Source: Arcobacter sp. LC1 (GTDB taxonomy: Bacteria > Campylobacterota > Campylobacteria > Campylobacterales > Arcobacteraceae). From it: DNA of 64,000 nucleotides. Under the pieces are notes generated by a model. It was not told the DNA's origin and ran no database searches. It saw only the letters and a list, made by a program, of their open reading frames with translations. Location of the stretch: the NCBI GenBank assembly GCA_021378565.1, contig JAACJU010000001.1, forward strand, positions 409,988 to 473,987, written 5' to 3'. The position numbers were made by a program, and so were the translations under genes. Positions 19,220 to 28,315 of this stretch are shown piece after piece (position 1 is the stretch's first letter; each line of letters begins with the position of its first letter).

Positions 19220-19672
19220 CTAAAAGCTGATTTCATATCTCCTTTTTTGTGTATTTTCGTTTTCTTGTTCTTGTTCATCTTTTTTTATACAAATTTTTAC
19301 ATAAAAAAATCCATAATCTTTCAAAACTTTTTCAAGCTCAGCGTTTGCCCATTCTATAAAATGAATACCATCTTTATCAAATTCTTCTAGCATTCCAAGT
19401 CGCATAAATTCTTCTTTTTTTGAAGAAAACATATCATAATGAAAAATTTTTGAACCATAAATATTTTGCAAGCAAAAAGTGGGAGATGTAACTGTTTCAT
19501 CATTTCCTAGTGCTTTTACTAAAACTTTTACTAAAGTTGTTTTTCCGCTTGCTAAATCACCTGAGAGTAAAACTAAAAGATTTTTCTTGTCTGATTTATT
19601 TACAAAATCATTTATAAAATCACTTGCTAAAATTTGAAGTTCATCTAAACCTAGCAAATAGTTTTCTTTCAT
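19220..19672 (-). CDS. tsaE: tRNA t6A threonylcarbamoylation ATPase
   Basis: ATPase partner of TsaB/TsaD in making t6A37 of ANN-decoding tRNAs. The P-loop is SGDLASGKTTLVK near 36, then TSPTFCLQNIY and the HYDMF block; HFIEWANAE is the usual C-terminal motif. Length 150. It sits between trpD and lptB on the minus strand with short gaps, so probably one transcript. Confidence 0.93.
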   Translation of the reverse strand: MKENYLLGLDELQILASDFINDFVNKSDKKNLLVLLSGDLASGKTTLVKVLVKALGNDETVTSPTFCLQNIYGSKIFHYDMFSSKKEEFMRLGMLEEFDKDGIHFIEWANAELEKVLKDYGFFYVKICIKKDEQEQENENTQKRRYEISF

Positions 19673-19686
19673 CTTTTTTGCTGTGC

Positions 19687-20679
19687 TTATTTCGTTTGCA
19701 TTTTATTTGATGCTTTGATAATATCATCAAGTTTAGTAATAGCTTTTTTGCTTTTTATCAAATCTTTTCCGTATTCAATGCCTTCTTTTATATCTCTTAC
19801 TTTTCCATCAAGTAAAAAAGCAAAAGCACTATTAATCAAAACTATATCTCTTTTTGCACCAACTTCAACTCCGCTTAAAATATCTCTTGTAATTTTTGCA
19901 TTAACTTCAGGGGTTCCGCCTATAATTTCTTCTTTTTTATAAAACTTTAAACCATATTCTCTAGGGTCGATTATAAATTCTTTTATTTCTCCATTTTCAT
20001 CTAAACTATTTGCATAAGTTATATCACTTATAGAAATCTCATCCATTAAATCTTTTGAGCTAAATAAAAGAGCTTTTTTACTTCCAAGTCCTTTTAATGC
20101 TTGTATTAACTTAGCAAGATAATCTTTGGAAAAAACACCAATTATATTTTTATCTGCACCCGCAGGATTTGAAAGTGGTCCTAAAATATTAAAAATCGTT
20201 CTATGTGGTATTTTTGCGCGAAGCAACATAATGTGCTTCATTGCTACATGGTGATTTTTTGCAAACATAAAGCAAAAACCCAAATCCTCAAGCATTAAAG
20301 CTAAATTTTTATTTGATAAATCTAATTTTAGACCTAAGGCCTCTAAAACATTTGCACTTCCACTTTTTGAACTCAAACTTATATTTCCATGTTTTGCAAC
20401 AAAGCAACCACCAGAACTTAACAAAAATGAACAAGTCGTAGATATATTAAAACTTGAACTTTTATCTCCACCTGTTCCACAATTATCAATAATCTTATCT
20501 TTTAACTCATCACTTAACTCAAGCTCTATCATGTATTTTCGCATAGCTTTTGCCGCAATTACAATCTCTTCTACTTCTTCGCCTTTATTATAAAGTCCTA
20601 CTAAATAATCTTTTAGCTCTTCTTCTTCAAAATTATTTGAAAAAATATTATCAAACTTAGCTTGTGTATAATCCAACAT
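19687..20679 (-). CDS. trpD: Anthranilate phosphoribosyltransferase
   Basis: Joins anthranilate to PRPP in tryptophan synthesis. The PRPP/Mg site DNCGTGGDKSSSFNIST is near residue 66, followed by KHGNIS, the NILGPLSNPAG block near 170, and SKDLMDEISIS. Length 330, with no TrpG amidotransferase domain, unlike the fused TrpGD I recall in C. jejuni. It lies away from any other trp gene, inserted between the S4 gene (9 bp upstream) and tsaE (14 bp downstream), and would be co-transcribed with them. Confidence 0.94.
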   Translation of the reverse strand: MLDYTQAKFDNIFSNNFEEEELKDYLVGLYNKGEEVEEIVIAAKAMRKYMIELELSDELKDKIIDNCGTGGDKSSSFNISTTCSFLLSSGGCFVAKHGNISLSSKSGSANVLEALGLKLDLSNKNLALMLEDLGFCFMFAKNHHVAMKHIMLLRAKIPHRTIFNILGPLSNPAGADKNIIGVFSKDYLAKLIQALKGLGSKKALLFSSKDLMDEISISDITYANSLDENGEIKEFIIDPREYGLKFYKKEEIIGGTPEVNAKITRDILSGVEVGAKRDIVLINSAFAFLLDGKVRDIKEGIEYGKDLIKSKKAITKLDDIIKASNKMQTK

Positions 20680-20687
20680 TGCTTTTC

Positions 20688-20936
20688 CTAACTTAACTTT
20701 TGAATATATTCTTCCATTTTACTTTTTGGTGTAGATTTTGTGAGTGGAATTTGCAAAATTTTAAATCTATCACTATGTTCTAAATATTTTAATTCTATAA
20801 TATCTGCAACTTTGACTTCTTTTGCTTTTTTAACCACCGAGCCATTTAAAAGCACCACTTTATTTTTAAGCATATCTTCAGCGATTGCTCTTCTTTTTGT
20901 AATATTTACAGCATTTAAAAACTTGTCTATTCTCAT
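20688..20936 (-). CDS. S4-domain RNA-binding protein (HslR-like)
   Basis: 82 residues made almost entirely of one S4 fold: RIDKFLNAVNITKRRAIAED and NKVVLLNGSVVKKAKEVKVADIIEL. Proteins of this type bind structured rRNA or stalled 50S-peptidyl-tRNA. It heads the minus-strand run S4-trpD-tsaE-lptB and is divergent from argG across 65 bp. Confidence 0.88.
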   Translation of the reverse strand: MRIDKFLNAVNITKRRAIAEDMLKNKVVLLNGSVVKKAKEVKVADIIELKYLEHSDRFKILQIPLTKSTPKSKMEEYIQKLS

Positions 20937-21001
20937 AAAGCTAATTATAACTAATTTTGGTTAAAATAACTTATAAGTAAAAATAATTTATGGAGCTAAA
21001 G

Positions 21002-22222
21002 ATGTTAAAAAAAAATGTAAAAAAAGTAGTTCTAGCTTATAGCGGAGGTTTAGACACTTCTGTTATTTTAAAATGGCTACAAGATGAATATAATGCTGAA
21101 GTTATAACTTTTAGTGCGGACTTAGGACAAGGTGAAGAACTTGAACCTGCTAAAATCAAAGCCTTAGAGCTAGGAGTTAAAGAAGAAAATATTTTTATTC
21201 TTGATGTTAAAGAAGAATTTGTAAAAGATTATGTTTTTCCTATGTTTCGAGCAAATGCAATTTATGAAGGTGAATATTTACTTGGCACTAGTATAGCAAG
21301 ACCGTTAATCGCAAAAAAACAAATAGAAATCGCTGCTAAACTTGGAGCGGACGCAGTGGCTCATGGGGCAACTGGAAAAGGAAATGACCAAGTTCGTTTT
21401 GAGCTGGGATACCTTGGGCTAAATCCTGATATTACAGTTATTGCGCCTTGGAGAGAATGGGATTTAAACTCAAGAGAAAAACTACTCTCTTACGCAAAAA
21501 AACACAATATTAAAATAGAAAAACAAAAAAATAAATCTCCTTATTCGATGGATGCAAATTTACTTCACATCTCTTATGAGGGACAGATTTTAGAAGACCC
21601 ATCAAAAGAGCCAGAAGAGAGCATGTGGCTTTGGACTTCTTCTTTAGAAAAAACTCCAAATACTCCAACGTATTTGACAATCGAATATGAAAATGGAGAT
21701 CCAATAAGCATAAATAAACAAGCTTTAAGTCCTGCAAATTTATTAAAAGCACTAAATGAATATGGAAACTTACACGGAATTGGACGAATTGATATAGTTG
21801 AAAATCGTTATGTTGGTATGAAAGCTAGAGGGTGTTACGAGACGCCAGGAGGCACTATCATGCTAAAAGCACATAGAGCCATAGAATCACTTTGCCTAGA
21901 TAGAGAAGAAGCACATTTAAAAGATGAGCTTATGCCAAAATATGCTAAGCTAATCTATAATGGCTTTTGGTTTTCAAAAGAAAGAGAAATGCTTCAAAGT
22001 GCTATTGATAAAACACAAAAAAATGTACAGGGCCAAGTAAGGCTGAAACTTTTGAAAGGAAATGTTATTGTTGTTGGAAGAAGCTCTAGTGAGTCTTTAT
22101 ATAACGAAGCTTATTCTACTTTTGAAGAAGATGAAGTTTATAATCAAAAAGATGCAGAAGGTTTTATTAAATTAAATGCACTTAGATTTATTATTGCAGG
22201 AAAAAATAAAGCTAAAAAGTAA
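21002..22222 (+). CDS. argG: Argininosuccinate synthase
   Basis: Condenses citrulline and aspartate using ATP. The PP-loop [16 protein letters not shown] is at the N terminus, with [10 protein letters not shown] and [14 protein letters not shown] further on. I place the start at 21002, not 20990: GGAG at 20992-20995 then lies 6 bp upstream, and the 406-residue product begins [16 protein letters not shown] as usual for the group. The gamma-carbonic-anhydrase gene follows after 8 bp. Confidence 0.96.
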   Translation: MLKKNVKKVVLAYSGGLDTSVILKWLQDEYNAEVITFSADLGQGEELEPAKIKALELGVKEENIFILDVKEEFVKDYVFPMFRANAIYEGEYLLGTSIARPLIAKKQIEIAAKLGADAVAHGATGKGNDQVRFELGYLGLNPDITVIAPWREWDLNSREKLLSYAKKHNIKIEKQKNKSPYSMDANLLHISYEGQILEDPSKEPEESMWLWTSSLEKTPNTPTYLTIEYENGDPISINKQALSPANLLKALNEYGNLHGIGRIDIVENRYVGMKARGCYETPGGTIMLKAHRAIESLCLDREEAHLKDELMPKYAKLIYNGFWFSKEREMLQSAIDKTQKNVQGQVRLKLLKGNVIVVGRSSSESLYNEAYSTFEEDEVYNQKDAEGFIKLNALRFIIAGKNKAKK

Positions 22223-22230
22223 GGTAAAAA

Positions 22231-22731
22231 ATGATTTTAAAATTTAAAGAGCATTATCCAAGTATTGAAAGTTCAGCTTGGATAGCTCCAAGTGCAGATT
22301 TAATAGGAGATATTAAAATAGGTGAGAATTCTTCTGTTTGGTTTGGCTGTGTTTTAAGAGGTGATGTAAATAAAATAATCATAGGTAAAAACACAAATGT
22401 GCAAGATTTATCTATGATACATACTGACATAAATACTCAAAGTATTTTAGGAGACAATGTAACCATAGGGCACAAAGTTATGCTTCATGGTTGCAAAATT
22501 GAAGATAATTGCTTAATAGGCATGAGTGCTACAATTTTAGATAATGCAGTGATAGGAAAAGGCTCAATAGTTGGAGCAAATTCTTTGGTAACCAAGGGCA
22601 AGGTTTTTCCACCTAGAAGTTTGATATTAGGAAGTCCTGCAAAAGTAGTAAAAACACTAAGCGAAGAAGAAGAGCAAAAACTTATCTTACATGCCTTATC
22701 TTATGTAAAATATAAAAATGAATATTCTTAG
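22231..22731 (+). CDS. Gamma-class carbonic anhydrase family protein
   Basis: Left-handed beta-helix (hexapeptide-repeat) protein of 166 residues. Repeats run from about 20 to 140 (IGDIKIGENSSVWFGCVLRGDV, NVQDLSMIHTD, VTIGHKVMLHGCKI, NCLIGMSATILDNAVIGKGSIVGANS). The zinc-ligand His residues of the family appear in IHTD, IGHKV and LHGC. Activity as carbonic anhydrase is not certain for YrdA-like members. Co-transcribed with argG. Confidence 0.87.
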   Translation: MILKFKEHYPSIESSAWIAPSADLIGDIKIGENSSVWFGCVLRGDVNKIIIGKNTNVQDLSMIHTDINTQSILGDNVTIGHKVMLHGCKIEDNCLIGMSATILDNAVIGKGSIVGANSLVTKGKVFPPRSLILGSPAKVVKTLSEEEEQKLILHALSYVKYKNEYS

Positions 22732-22834
22732 TATTTAACTTTTGGTTTTAGTTATTAAATTTTACTTACTAATATAATATTTTAAACTTATTCCTTGACT
22801 TTTTTGTTATTCTTGTAAAAATAAGTTAAATTAT

Positions 22835-23830
22835 TTAGGATTTCTTTTTTGTATTTTTATTTGTTTTTGTTGATGCTTTTTCATTTATTTTAGCATTTGC
22901 TTTAGCTACTAATTTAGAATAAACACCTTCTAGTTTTTCATAAAGCTCATCAAAAGTAATATTTTCAAAATTATTTAGAAATGCCATCATAACAACATTA
23001 TCTTCTTCGCCATTCCATTTTTTAAGGTATGTTCCTTCTTTATAGCCGTGTTCTTGTCTAAATTTGTTTAAGCAGTTTTTACCAATATATAATTTTTGAA
23101 GCCAAGTAAAACTAAGTTCGCTTACCTTACAAGCTCTAAAAAATTGGTCGATTAATCTCTCCATTGCTGAAAATAAAGGCATATTTCCTGTTTGAACAGC
23201 AAAACAAAGATAAGATAATTTTTCAACTTCTTCTATTAAAACAAGAACATCAAGTTCTTCTAAAGGTTCATAAATGCAGTGAGTATTTACCAAAGATACA
23301 GCCTTTGGAATATTTGTTTCTTGCAAAATATAACTCATTAAGAAATGCCAAATATCGACTAATTCTATATGAATATTATCCATATCAGGCTTAGAGTTGA
23401 TATTTTTCCAATGCTTCCAAGGAGTTGACTCTATAAGCTCAGAAACTTCCATATGAATACATCTTAACCAAGAAATTTCTTTGTTAAAAGCATTAACTCC
23501 AAGTTCCCAATTTTTTCCATTTGTATCATCATTTAGTTTTTTTTGCATCAAAAACATTTCTTCTAATTTATGGGGAAATGAAGAAGATTCTTCTAGCAAA
23601 GAGGCAAGAGGCAAGCATTCTTCGATAAGCTTATCCACACTACTCTCAACTGGTAAAACACTTTTATCACCTTGCAAAAGACGAATAATCAAAGAAATAT
23701 TATAAGGAATTTTTCCCTTATCTTCCCAAGTTAAAACTTTTACAGGAGCAACTCCTATATATTTTGCAAAATCTTCGCTATTTTCAAAACCAAGGGCTTT
23801 AATACTATTTTTAAAATCATCGTATAACAA
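22835..23830 (-). CDS. Helix-turn-helix domain fused to all-alpha dUTPase
   Basis: Hydrolyses dUTP, keeping uracil out of DNA. The C-terminal 230 residues are a dimeric all-alpha NTP pyrophosphatase: MQKKLNDDTNGKNWE, the first metal motif MEVSELIESTPWKHWK and the second IELVDIWHFL. Ahead of it is an extra 60-70-residue region (GFENSEDFAKYIGVAPVKVLTWEDKGKIPYNISLIIRLL) that looks like a HTH/Cro-type domain; C. jejuni Dut lacks it as far as I recall. I choose TTG at 23830: AGGAG lies 7 bp upstream and overlaps the stop of the preceding gene. The frame stays open to a GTG at 23881, but that start would overlap the neighbour by 41 bases without a good SD. Confidence 0.83.
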   Translation of the reverse strand: MLYDDFKNSIKALGFENSEDFAKYIGVAPVKVLTWEDKGKIPYNISLIIRLLQGDKSVLPVESSVDKLIEECLPLASLLEESSSFPHKLEEMFLMQKKLNDDTNGKNWELGVNAFNKEISWLRCIHMEVSELIESTPWKHWKNINSKPDMDNIHIELVDIWHFLMSYILQETNIPKAVSLVNTHCIYEPLEELDVLVLIEEVEKLSYLCFAVQTGNMPLFSAMERLIDQFFRACKVSELSFTWLQKLYIGKNCLNKFRQEHGYKEGTYLKKWNGEEDNVVMMAFLNNFENITFDELYEKLEGVYSKLVAKANAKINEKASTKTNKNTKKKS

Positions 23831-23840
23831 CTCTTTTCTC

Positions 23841-24011
23841 CTACTTAACTTTTTTCTTATAAAATTTACATTCTTCCTCACTAGCTTGTTTTACCACCAA
23901 AGACGGAATAGACTTTGATTTAAAACCATAAGCCTTACATCCGTGTGGACTAGCACTTTCCCAAGTTACATAATAATAAATACATTTTTGGCATATAATC
24001 TTATCTTCCAT
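23841..24011 (-). CDS. 56-residue cysteine protein upstream of dUTPase
   Basis: A short gene in the gap between recR and the dUTPase. It reads MEDKIICQKCIYYYVTWES, then SPHGCKAYGFKSKSIPSLVV, and ends EECKFYKKKVK. Four Cys (CxxC, then single Cys at about 25 and 48) suggest a small metal site. Short proteins of this pattern (C..C-x-aromatic...P..CKAFGFKS..IPS..V) occur widely in Campylobacterota and other bacteria; function unknown. Its stop overlaps the SD of the dUTPase gene, so they are co-translated. Confidence 0.75.
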   Translation of the reverse strand: MEDKIICQKCIYYYVTWESASPHGCKAYGFKSKSIPSLVVKQASEEECKFYKKKVK

Positions 24012-24034
24012 TTTAACACATATTATACCAAAAT

Positions 24035-24610
24035 TTAATTAATCTTTGTTTTTGCCTTGATTGCTTTGGATAAAGATAAAATATCAACATTTTCTAAACT
24101 AACTCCAGTTGGCACACCTTGGGCGATTTTAGAGAAACAAAGTTCAAGATTTTTAAGCTGTTCTTCAATGTAGAGCATAAAACCATCATTTGATATGCTA
24201 GGAGTCAAAGCAAATAAAATCTCTTTGATTTCATTTTTTAAAATAAATTCTTTGAGTTTTTTTATTATAATTAAACTAAGGTCTTCTAAAACAAAATATT
24301 TGCCATCAAATTGCTTAGAATCTTCGATTAAAAATATATCTGCTGCGCTTTGAACTAAGCATAAAATCTCATTATTTCTATCCTCATCCAAGCAAAGCTC
24401 ACAAATCTCATGTTCACTCATAGCTCCACACAAAGTGCAAGTTCTTATATTAGCAATTGCATCTTCAATAGCTGAAGATAATTTTAAGCCCTTGAAAGTG
24501 TCATTTATCACTATATCATAAGCTAGTCTTTGGGCTGATTTTTTACCGATACTTGGCAAGGCCTCAAAGGCTGATACTAAGTCATTAAATTTTTCTAAAC
24601 CTTGTTTCAT
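24035..24610 (-). CDS. recR: Recombination mediator RecR
   Basis: Works with RecO/RecF to load RecA at gaps. The 191-residue protein has the N-terminal HhH (ALPSIGKKSAQRLAYDI), the Cys4 zinc finger CTLCGAMSEHEICELC near 57-72, and a Toprim domain (ILCLVQSAADIFLIEDSKQFDGKYFVL). The C-terminal Walker-B-like GVPTGVSLENVD is intact. It probably shares a promoter with nothing upstream; an 83 bp gap separates it from the divergent FAH gene. Confidence 0.93.
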   Translation of the reverse strand: MKQGLEKFNDLVSAFEALPSIGKKSAQRLAYDIVINDTFKGLKLSSAIEDAIANIRTCTLCGAMSEHEICELCLDEDRNNEILCLVQSAADIFLIEDSKQFDGKYFVLEDLSLIIIKKLKEFILKNEIKEILFALTPSISNDGFMLYIEEQLKNLELCFSKIAQGVPTGVSLENVDILSLSKAIKAKTKIN

Positions 24611-24723
24611 TGCAATATTATATCTAAGATTTTCTAAAGCCTTGTAAACATCACGATATTTTACAAACTTCTTAAAGCTAAGTGTGCTAAGATTTGAAAT
24701 ATTTTTATAAAAAAAGGCTAAAA

Positions 24724-25335
24724 ATGAATAATATAATATATGAAAATAAAAAGATTATTCCTTCAAAAATTGTTTGTGTTGGTAGAAATTATTTAGAGCA
24801 TATTAAAGAACTTGGAAATGTCAAAGCTGATGAAATGATAATTTTTTCTAAGCCTAATTCTTCTATATCTAAAGAATTATATTTTTTTAGCGAAGATACA
24901 AGATACGAAGGTGAGCTTTGTTTTTTGATTAAAAATAAAAAGATTGCTGGGCTTGGATTTGGGCTAGATTTAACAAAAGAACAAGAACAAAAGAAAAGTC
25001 CAAATCTTCCATGGGAGCGAAGCAAAGCCTTTGATGGTGCGGCTGTTTTTAGCGATTTTGTGCCCTTTGAGGGAGATATAAAAAAGATTTATCTTGAACT
25101 TCATATAAATAATATTTTAGTTCAAGTTAGTGCTTATGAGCTTATGATTTATAAGCCTTTCGAGATTTTAAGTGAAATTCAAACTTTTATGAGTTTTGAA
25201 GATGGAGATATTATAATGAGTGGAACTCCAAAAGGTGTAGGCTCCTATAAAATAAAAGATATATTTTTAGGAAAAATATTTTATGAAGATAAGTTACTTG
25301 TTGAGGCTTCTTGGGAAGTTAAAGCTAGGGCTTAG
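24724..25335 (+). CDS. Fumarylacetoacetate hydrolase (FAH) family protein
   Basis: Small FAH-fold enzyme (203 residues) acting on a 2-keto or acylpyruvate substrate. Marks: CVGRNYLEHIKELGN, the metal Glu region YEGELCFLI, KAFDGAAVFSDFVP, and the C-terminal GDIIMSGTPKGVG. I take the ATG at 24724 (MNNIIYENKK), which has AAGG 7 bp upstream; the ATG at 24694 adds ten Lys-rich residues outside the fold. Possible roles are oxaloacetate decarboxylation or tautomerisation, or acylpyruvate hydrolysis; substrate not readable. Confidence 0.85.
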   Translation: MNNIIYENKKIIPSKIVCVGRNYLEHIKELGNVKADEMIIFSKPNSSISKELYFFSEDTRYEGELCFLIKNKKIAGLGFGLDLTKEQEQKKSPNLPWERSKAFDGAAVFSDFVPFEGDIKKIYLELHINNILVQVSAYELMIYKPFEILSEIQTFMSFEDGDIIMSGTPKGVGSYKIKDIFLGKIFYEDKLLVEASWEVKARA

Positions 25336-25361
25336 CTTTAACTTCTAGGTATTAAATATAA

Positions 25362-26504
25362 CTACCGAACGCTATCATATCTAGGAAGTGGTCTTAATTT
25401 TTTTCTAAGAACTATTTGGAATAATTGCAAGCCTCTACTTCTAAAAGCACCTGCGCAAGATTTTAAATAATAAGTCCACATTCTATAAAATCTTTCATCA
25501 TATTGGTCTTTAAAATCAGGCCAAGATGCTTCAAAATTTTCAAGCCAAGCCATAAGAGTTTTATCATAATCAAGTCCAAAATTATGTACATCTTCAATAA
25601 CGAAATAAGGTTCGCAAGCAGGAGCAATTTGTGCTAAAGCTGGAATTTGTCCATTTGGAAAAATATATTTATTTATCCAAGGATCTGTGCCTAGTTGTGT
25701 TTTATCATTTCCTATGGTATGTAATACAAAAATACCATCATCATCCATTAATCTACAAGCACTTCTAAAATATTCATCATAATTTTTTGAACCAACATGC
25801 TCAAACATACCAATAGATACGACTTTGTTGTATTTTCCTTTTAAACTTCTATAATCCATAAGAGCAACTTTTACAGGCAAATCTTTGCATCGCTCAAGTG
25901 CTAATTTTTCTTGCTCTTTAGAAACTGTAATTCCTGTAACTTCTACTTTATATTTTTTTGAAGCGTAATGCATAAATGAGCCCCAACCACAACCAATTTC
26001 TAGGACTTTTTCTCCAGCTTTTAACTGAAGCTTTCTACAAATCAAATCTAATTTTGCTATTTGTGCTTCATGTAAGTTTTTTGCATCTTTCCAATATCCG
26101 CAAGAATACGACATAGTAGGATCAAGCATAGCTTGGTATAAATCATTCCCAGCATCATAGTGTTGCTTCCCAACTTGAAAAGATCTTGCACGTGATTGCA
26201 TATTCATAAGTCTTGGCATTAACCAATTTTTTACAAATACCATTTTCCCTCTTACTTCATTGTCTAATTGTGAAGTTAAAACTTTACAAATAAATTCATC
26301 AACATCTTCACAATCCCACCATTTGTCCATATAAGCTTCGCCAAGTCCTAATGAGCCTTGCATAATTATTCTATTATATAAGTTTGGATTATGAACTTGT
26401 GGGTCACAAGCATTTTTACCATCTAATTCTATGCCTGCTTTTGCCAAATAATTTGATAGTATTTTGTGTGCTTTATTTTGTAAAGCTGTTCTTTTGATTG
26501 CCAT
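25362..26504 (-). CDS. cfa: Cyclopropane-fatty-acyl-phospholipid synthase
   Basis: Methylates unsaturated acyl chains of membrane phospholipids with SAM, often at stationary phase or under acid stress. The 380-residue protein has the N-terminal lipid-binding part (GSLGLGEAYMDKWWDCEDVDEF), then the SAM site VLEIGCGWGSFMHYA, SIGMFEHVGSKNYDEYF and the C-terminal FYRMWTYYLKSCAGAFRSR block. Residues match E. coli Cfa in order and length. It is single-gene, convergent with the FAH gene. Confidence 0.96.
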   Translation of the reverse strand: MAIKRTALQNKAHKILSNYLAKAGIELDGKNACDPQVHNPNLYNRIIMQGSLGLGEAYMDKWWDCEDVDEFICKVLTSQLDNEVRGKMVFVKNWLMPRLMNMQSRARSFQVGKQHYDAGNDLYQAMLDPTMSYSCGYWKDAKNLHEAQIAKLDLICRKLQLKAGEKVLEIGCGWGSFMHYASKKYKVEVTGITVSKEQEKLALERCKDLPVKVALMDYRSLKGKYNKVVSIGMFEHVGSKNYDEYFRSACRLMDDDGIFVLHTIGNDKTQLGTDPWINKYIFPNGQIPALAQIAPACEPYFVIEDVHNFGLDYDKTLMAWLENFEASWPDFKDQYDERFYRMWTYYLKSCAGAFRSRGLQLFQIVLRKKLRPLPRYDSVR

Positions 26505-26703
26505 TGCTTCTCCTTATAGTTAACTAATTTTATAAAACACTAAAATCTATATTATTTTTTTACTTTAGTATTAGTGTATTCTATACTTTATTTACTCTTA
26601 AGTCAATTTTATCTAAAGGTTAATTTATTTATTAAATCTAAATTTAAATTTAAAATAATAATAAATAAAATTATTTTTTTGGTTAGCTACAAAGAAAGTG
26701 TGC

Positions 26704-26726
26704 AATTAGAGGAAAATCCTCTAATT
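26704..26726 (-). terminator. Hairpin directly after the RRM gene
   Basis: Perfect 10-bp stem AATTAGAGGA/TCCTCTAATT with a 3-base loop, starting 1 base past the stop codon at 26727-26729. No long U tract follows on the minus strand, so it may be a 3'-end stabiliser as much as a terminator. Confidence 0.55.
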
Positions 26727-26990
26727 TTAATATCTAGGCGAACGTTCAGGTCTAGGTTTAGCCTCGTTTATTCTAAGTGTCCGTCCATCAAGTTCTTTAC
26801 CGTTTAAGTCATCAATTGCTTCTTGTGCTTTTGTACTATCAGCCATCTCAACAAATCCAAAGCCTTTTGCTCTTCCTGTTTCTCTATCCGTAATTAGTTT
26901 AACACTCTCTACTTCACCATATTTTTCAAAAAGAGTTTTGATATCTTCTTCTGTAGATCCATATGACATATTTCCAATATAAATTTGCAT
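26727..26990 (-). CDS. RRM-type RNA-binding protein
   Basis: Single RNA-recognition-motif protein of 87 residues. RNP2 is IYIGNMSY at the N terminus and RNP1 is KGFGFVEM; the tail is basic (EAKPRPERSPRY). Such small RRM proteins occur in cyanobacteria and Campylobacterota, and probably act as RNA chaperones, a role that matters in a group lacking Hfq. The start at 26990 has AAGGAAAAGA upstream and begins at RNP2; seven further codons upstream are not needed. The 155-bp upstream gap is very AT-rich. Confidence 0.9.
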   Translation of the reverse strand: MQIYIGNMSYGSTEEDIKTLFEKYGEVESVKLITDRETGRAKGFGFVEMADSTKAQEAIDDLNGKELDGRTLRINEAKPRPERSPRY

Positions 26991-27167
26991 TCTTTTCCTT
27001 TGTAAATTCACAGCATCAGTTCAAAACAAATACTTATAAATATTATACTATAAATTTATAATATTATTTTTATTTTTTCAATATTTCTTTATTTTTATTG
27101 ATATTTTCGACTAAATTGTTCTAAATTGGCATATTTTTTAATTTTTTTTAGATATTTCTAAATATTT

Positions 27168-27734
27168 TTAGCCCTGTCTTGTGTAAAATAATTTAAAAGA
27201 AAGTAAAGCATACAAAAATCCAAGACAAAAACCTATAATATGCGCGAACCACGCAATATGCTCTCCAAGTATTAAAGGAGCAAAAGAAATAAGCAAAATC
27301 CAAATAATAAGCCCTTTTCTTTGCATCTTATCAACATAAGCAATATATCCCAAAAGTAAGCAAATAGCACCTGAAGCACCTATTAGATTTGACATCGGAC
27401 TAAAGTAATAAATAAAAACAAATGATAAAAGCGAACATAAAATTCCACCTAAAAGATAAAAAATCAAGAAAAATCTAGCTCCCTTAAAATGTTCGAGCAT
27501 AGAGCCAAATTGAAATAAAATAAACATATTCATAAAAATATGCATATATGAGCCATGAACGAACATACTTGAAAGTGGCTGAAACCAAAAATGACCTTGT
27601 AAGAAATACATATTTAAACCAAAAATAAGTGAGCCATACCTCATATTATGCTGAATTACATACATAATTATATTTAATAAAATAATAACATTTGTAGCAG
27701 TAAATAGTTTTCTATTATTTAGCATTGTTTTCAA
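27168..27734 (-). CDS. Rhomboid-family intramembrane serine protease
   Basis: 188 residues with six predicted membrane spans. The catalytic Ser is in LIGASGAICLLLGY and the His in FAHIIGFCLGF; the loop-1 region (FVHGSYMHIFMNMFILFQFGSMLE) carries the H..HxxxNM motif. Substrates are unknown. It overlaps the upstream 199-residue gene by 20 bases, suggesting co-translation. Confidence 0.9.
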   Translation of the reverse strand: MKTMLNNRKLFTATNVIILLNIIMYVIQHNMRYGSLIFGLNMYFLQGHFWFQPLSSMFVHGSYMHIFMNMFILFQFGSMLEHFKGARFFLIFYLLGGILCSLLSFVFIYYFSPMSNLIGASGAICLLLGYIAYVDKMQRKGLIIWILLISFAPLILGEHIAWFAHIIGFCLGFLYALLSFKLFYTRQG

Positions 27735-28314
27735 ACGACCTTAAAGAGCAAAGTATCTTTGCCTGTATTTCATCTTTTTTATAGTTTTTCAAATTTAAAA
27801 AAATTCTATAAGCCTCATGTCCATTAAATCTAAAAGAAGTCTTTAAAACTCCAACGAAACCTAAAGAATTTTTTTGCTTAGCTTGAATTATTTCATAGTA
27901 AATTGCTAAAAATATTGGCTTTTTTGTATTTTTTTTAATATCCGCTTCTTTTAAAAATATTTTTCTAACTTCTTTTTGACTAGGAATTATATCTTTTAAT
28001 TTTTTTCCATTGCTATTTTTTGAATTTTTATCTTCTTTAACATTTTTTATAATTCCACCAAATATTTTTAATTCCTTTTTTTTATAAAGTACAAAAAGAT
28101 TTTTTATAAGTTTAGTATCTGTGAGTTTTTCAAAACCATGATTATTTTTTAAACATTGCAAAGGAATATTTTTCTTAATTTTTACAAGAGCTGATTTTCT
28201 TAAGCCCCCTGCTCCGTATCTTACATAAAGCACTAAAAAAACACAAATTACACTTATAGTTGCAAGGGCAAATAAATTAGCTATTTTTTGAGCATCATTA
28301 TTTCGCCTTTGCAT
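27715..28314 (-). CDS. Membrane-anchored protein, unknown function
   Basis: 199 residues with one N-terminal membrane span (about 12-30, ANLFALATISVICVFLVLYV) and a basic, Lys-rich exposed part with no motif I recognise. It lies one base after lon and overlaps the rhomboid gene, so it belongs to the bamD-lon unit. The single anchor plus soluble tail would suit a rhomboid substrate or partner, but nothing in the sequence proves this. Confidence 0.65.
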   Translation of the reverse strand: MQRRNNDAQKIANLFALATISVICVFLVLYVRYGAGGLRKSALVKIKKNIPLQCLKNNHGFEKLTDTKLIKNLFVLYKKKELKIFGGIIKNVKEDKNSKNSNGKKLKDIIPSQKEVRKIFLKEADIKKNTKKPIFLAIYYEIIQAKQKNSLGFVGVLKTSFRFNGHEAYRIFLNLKNYKKDEIQAKILCSLRSFENNAK

Positions 28315-28315
28315 T

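Noticed and set aside
26574..26807. 77-codon plus-strand frame
   Set aside because: Overlaps the RRM gene and terminator in antisense; composition is low complexity.
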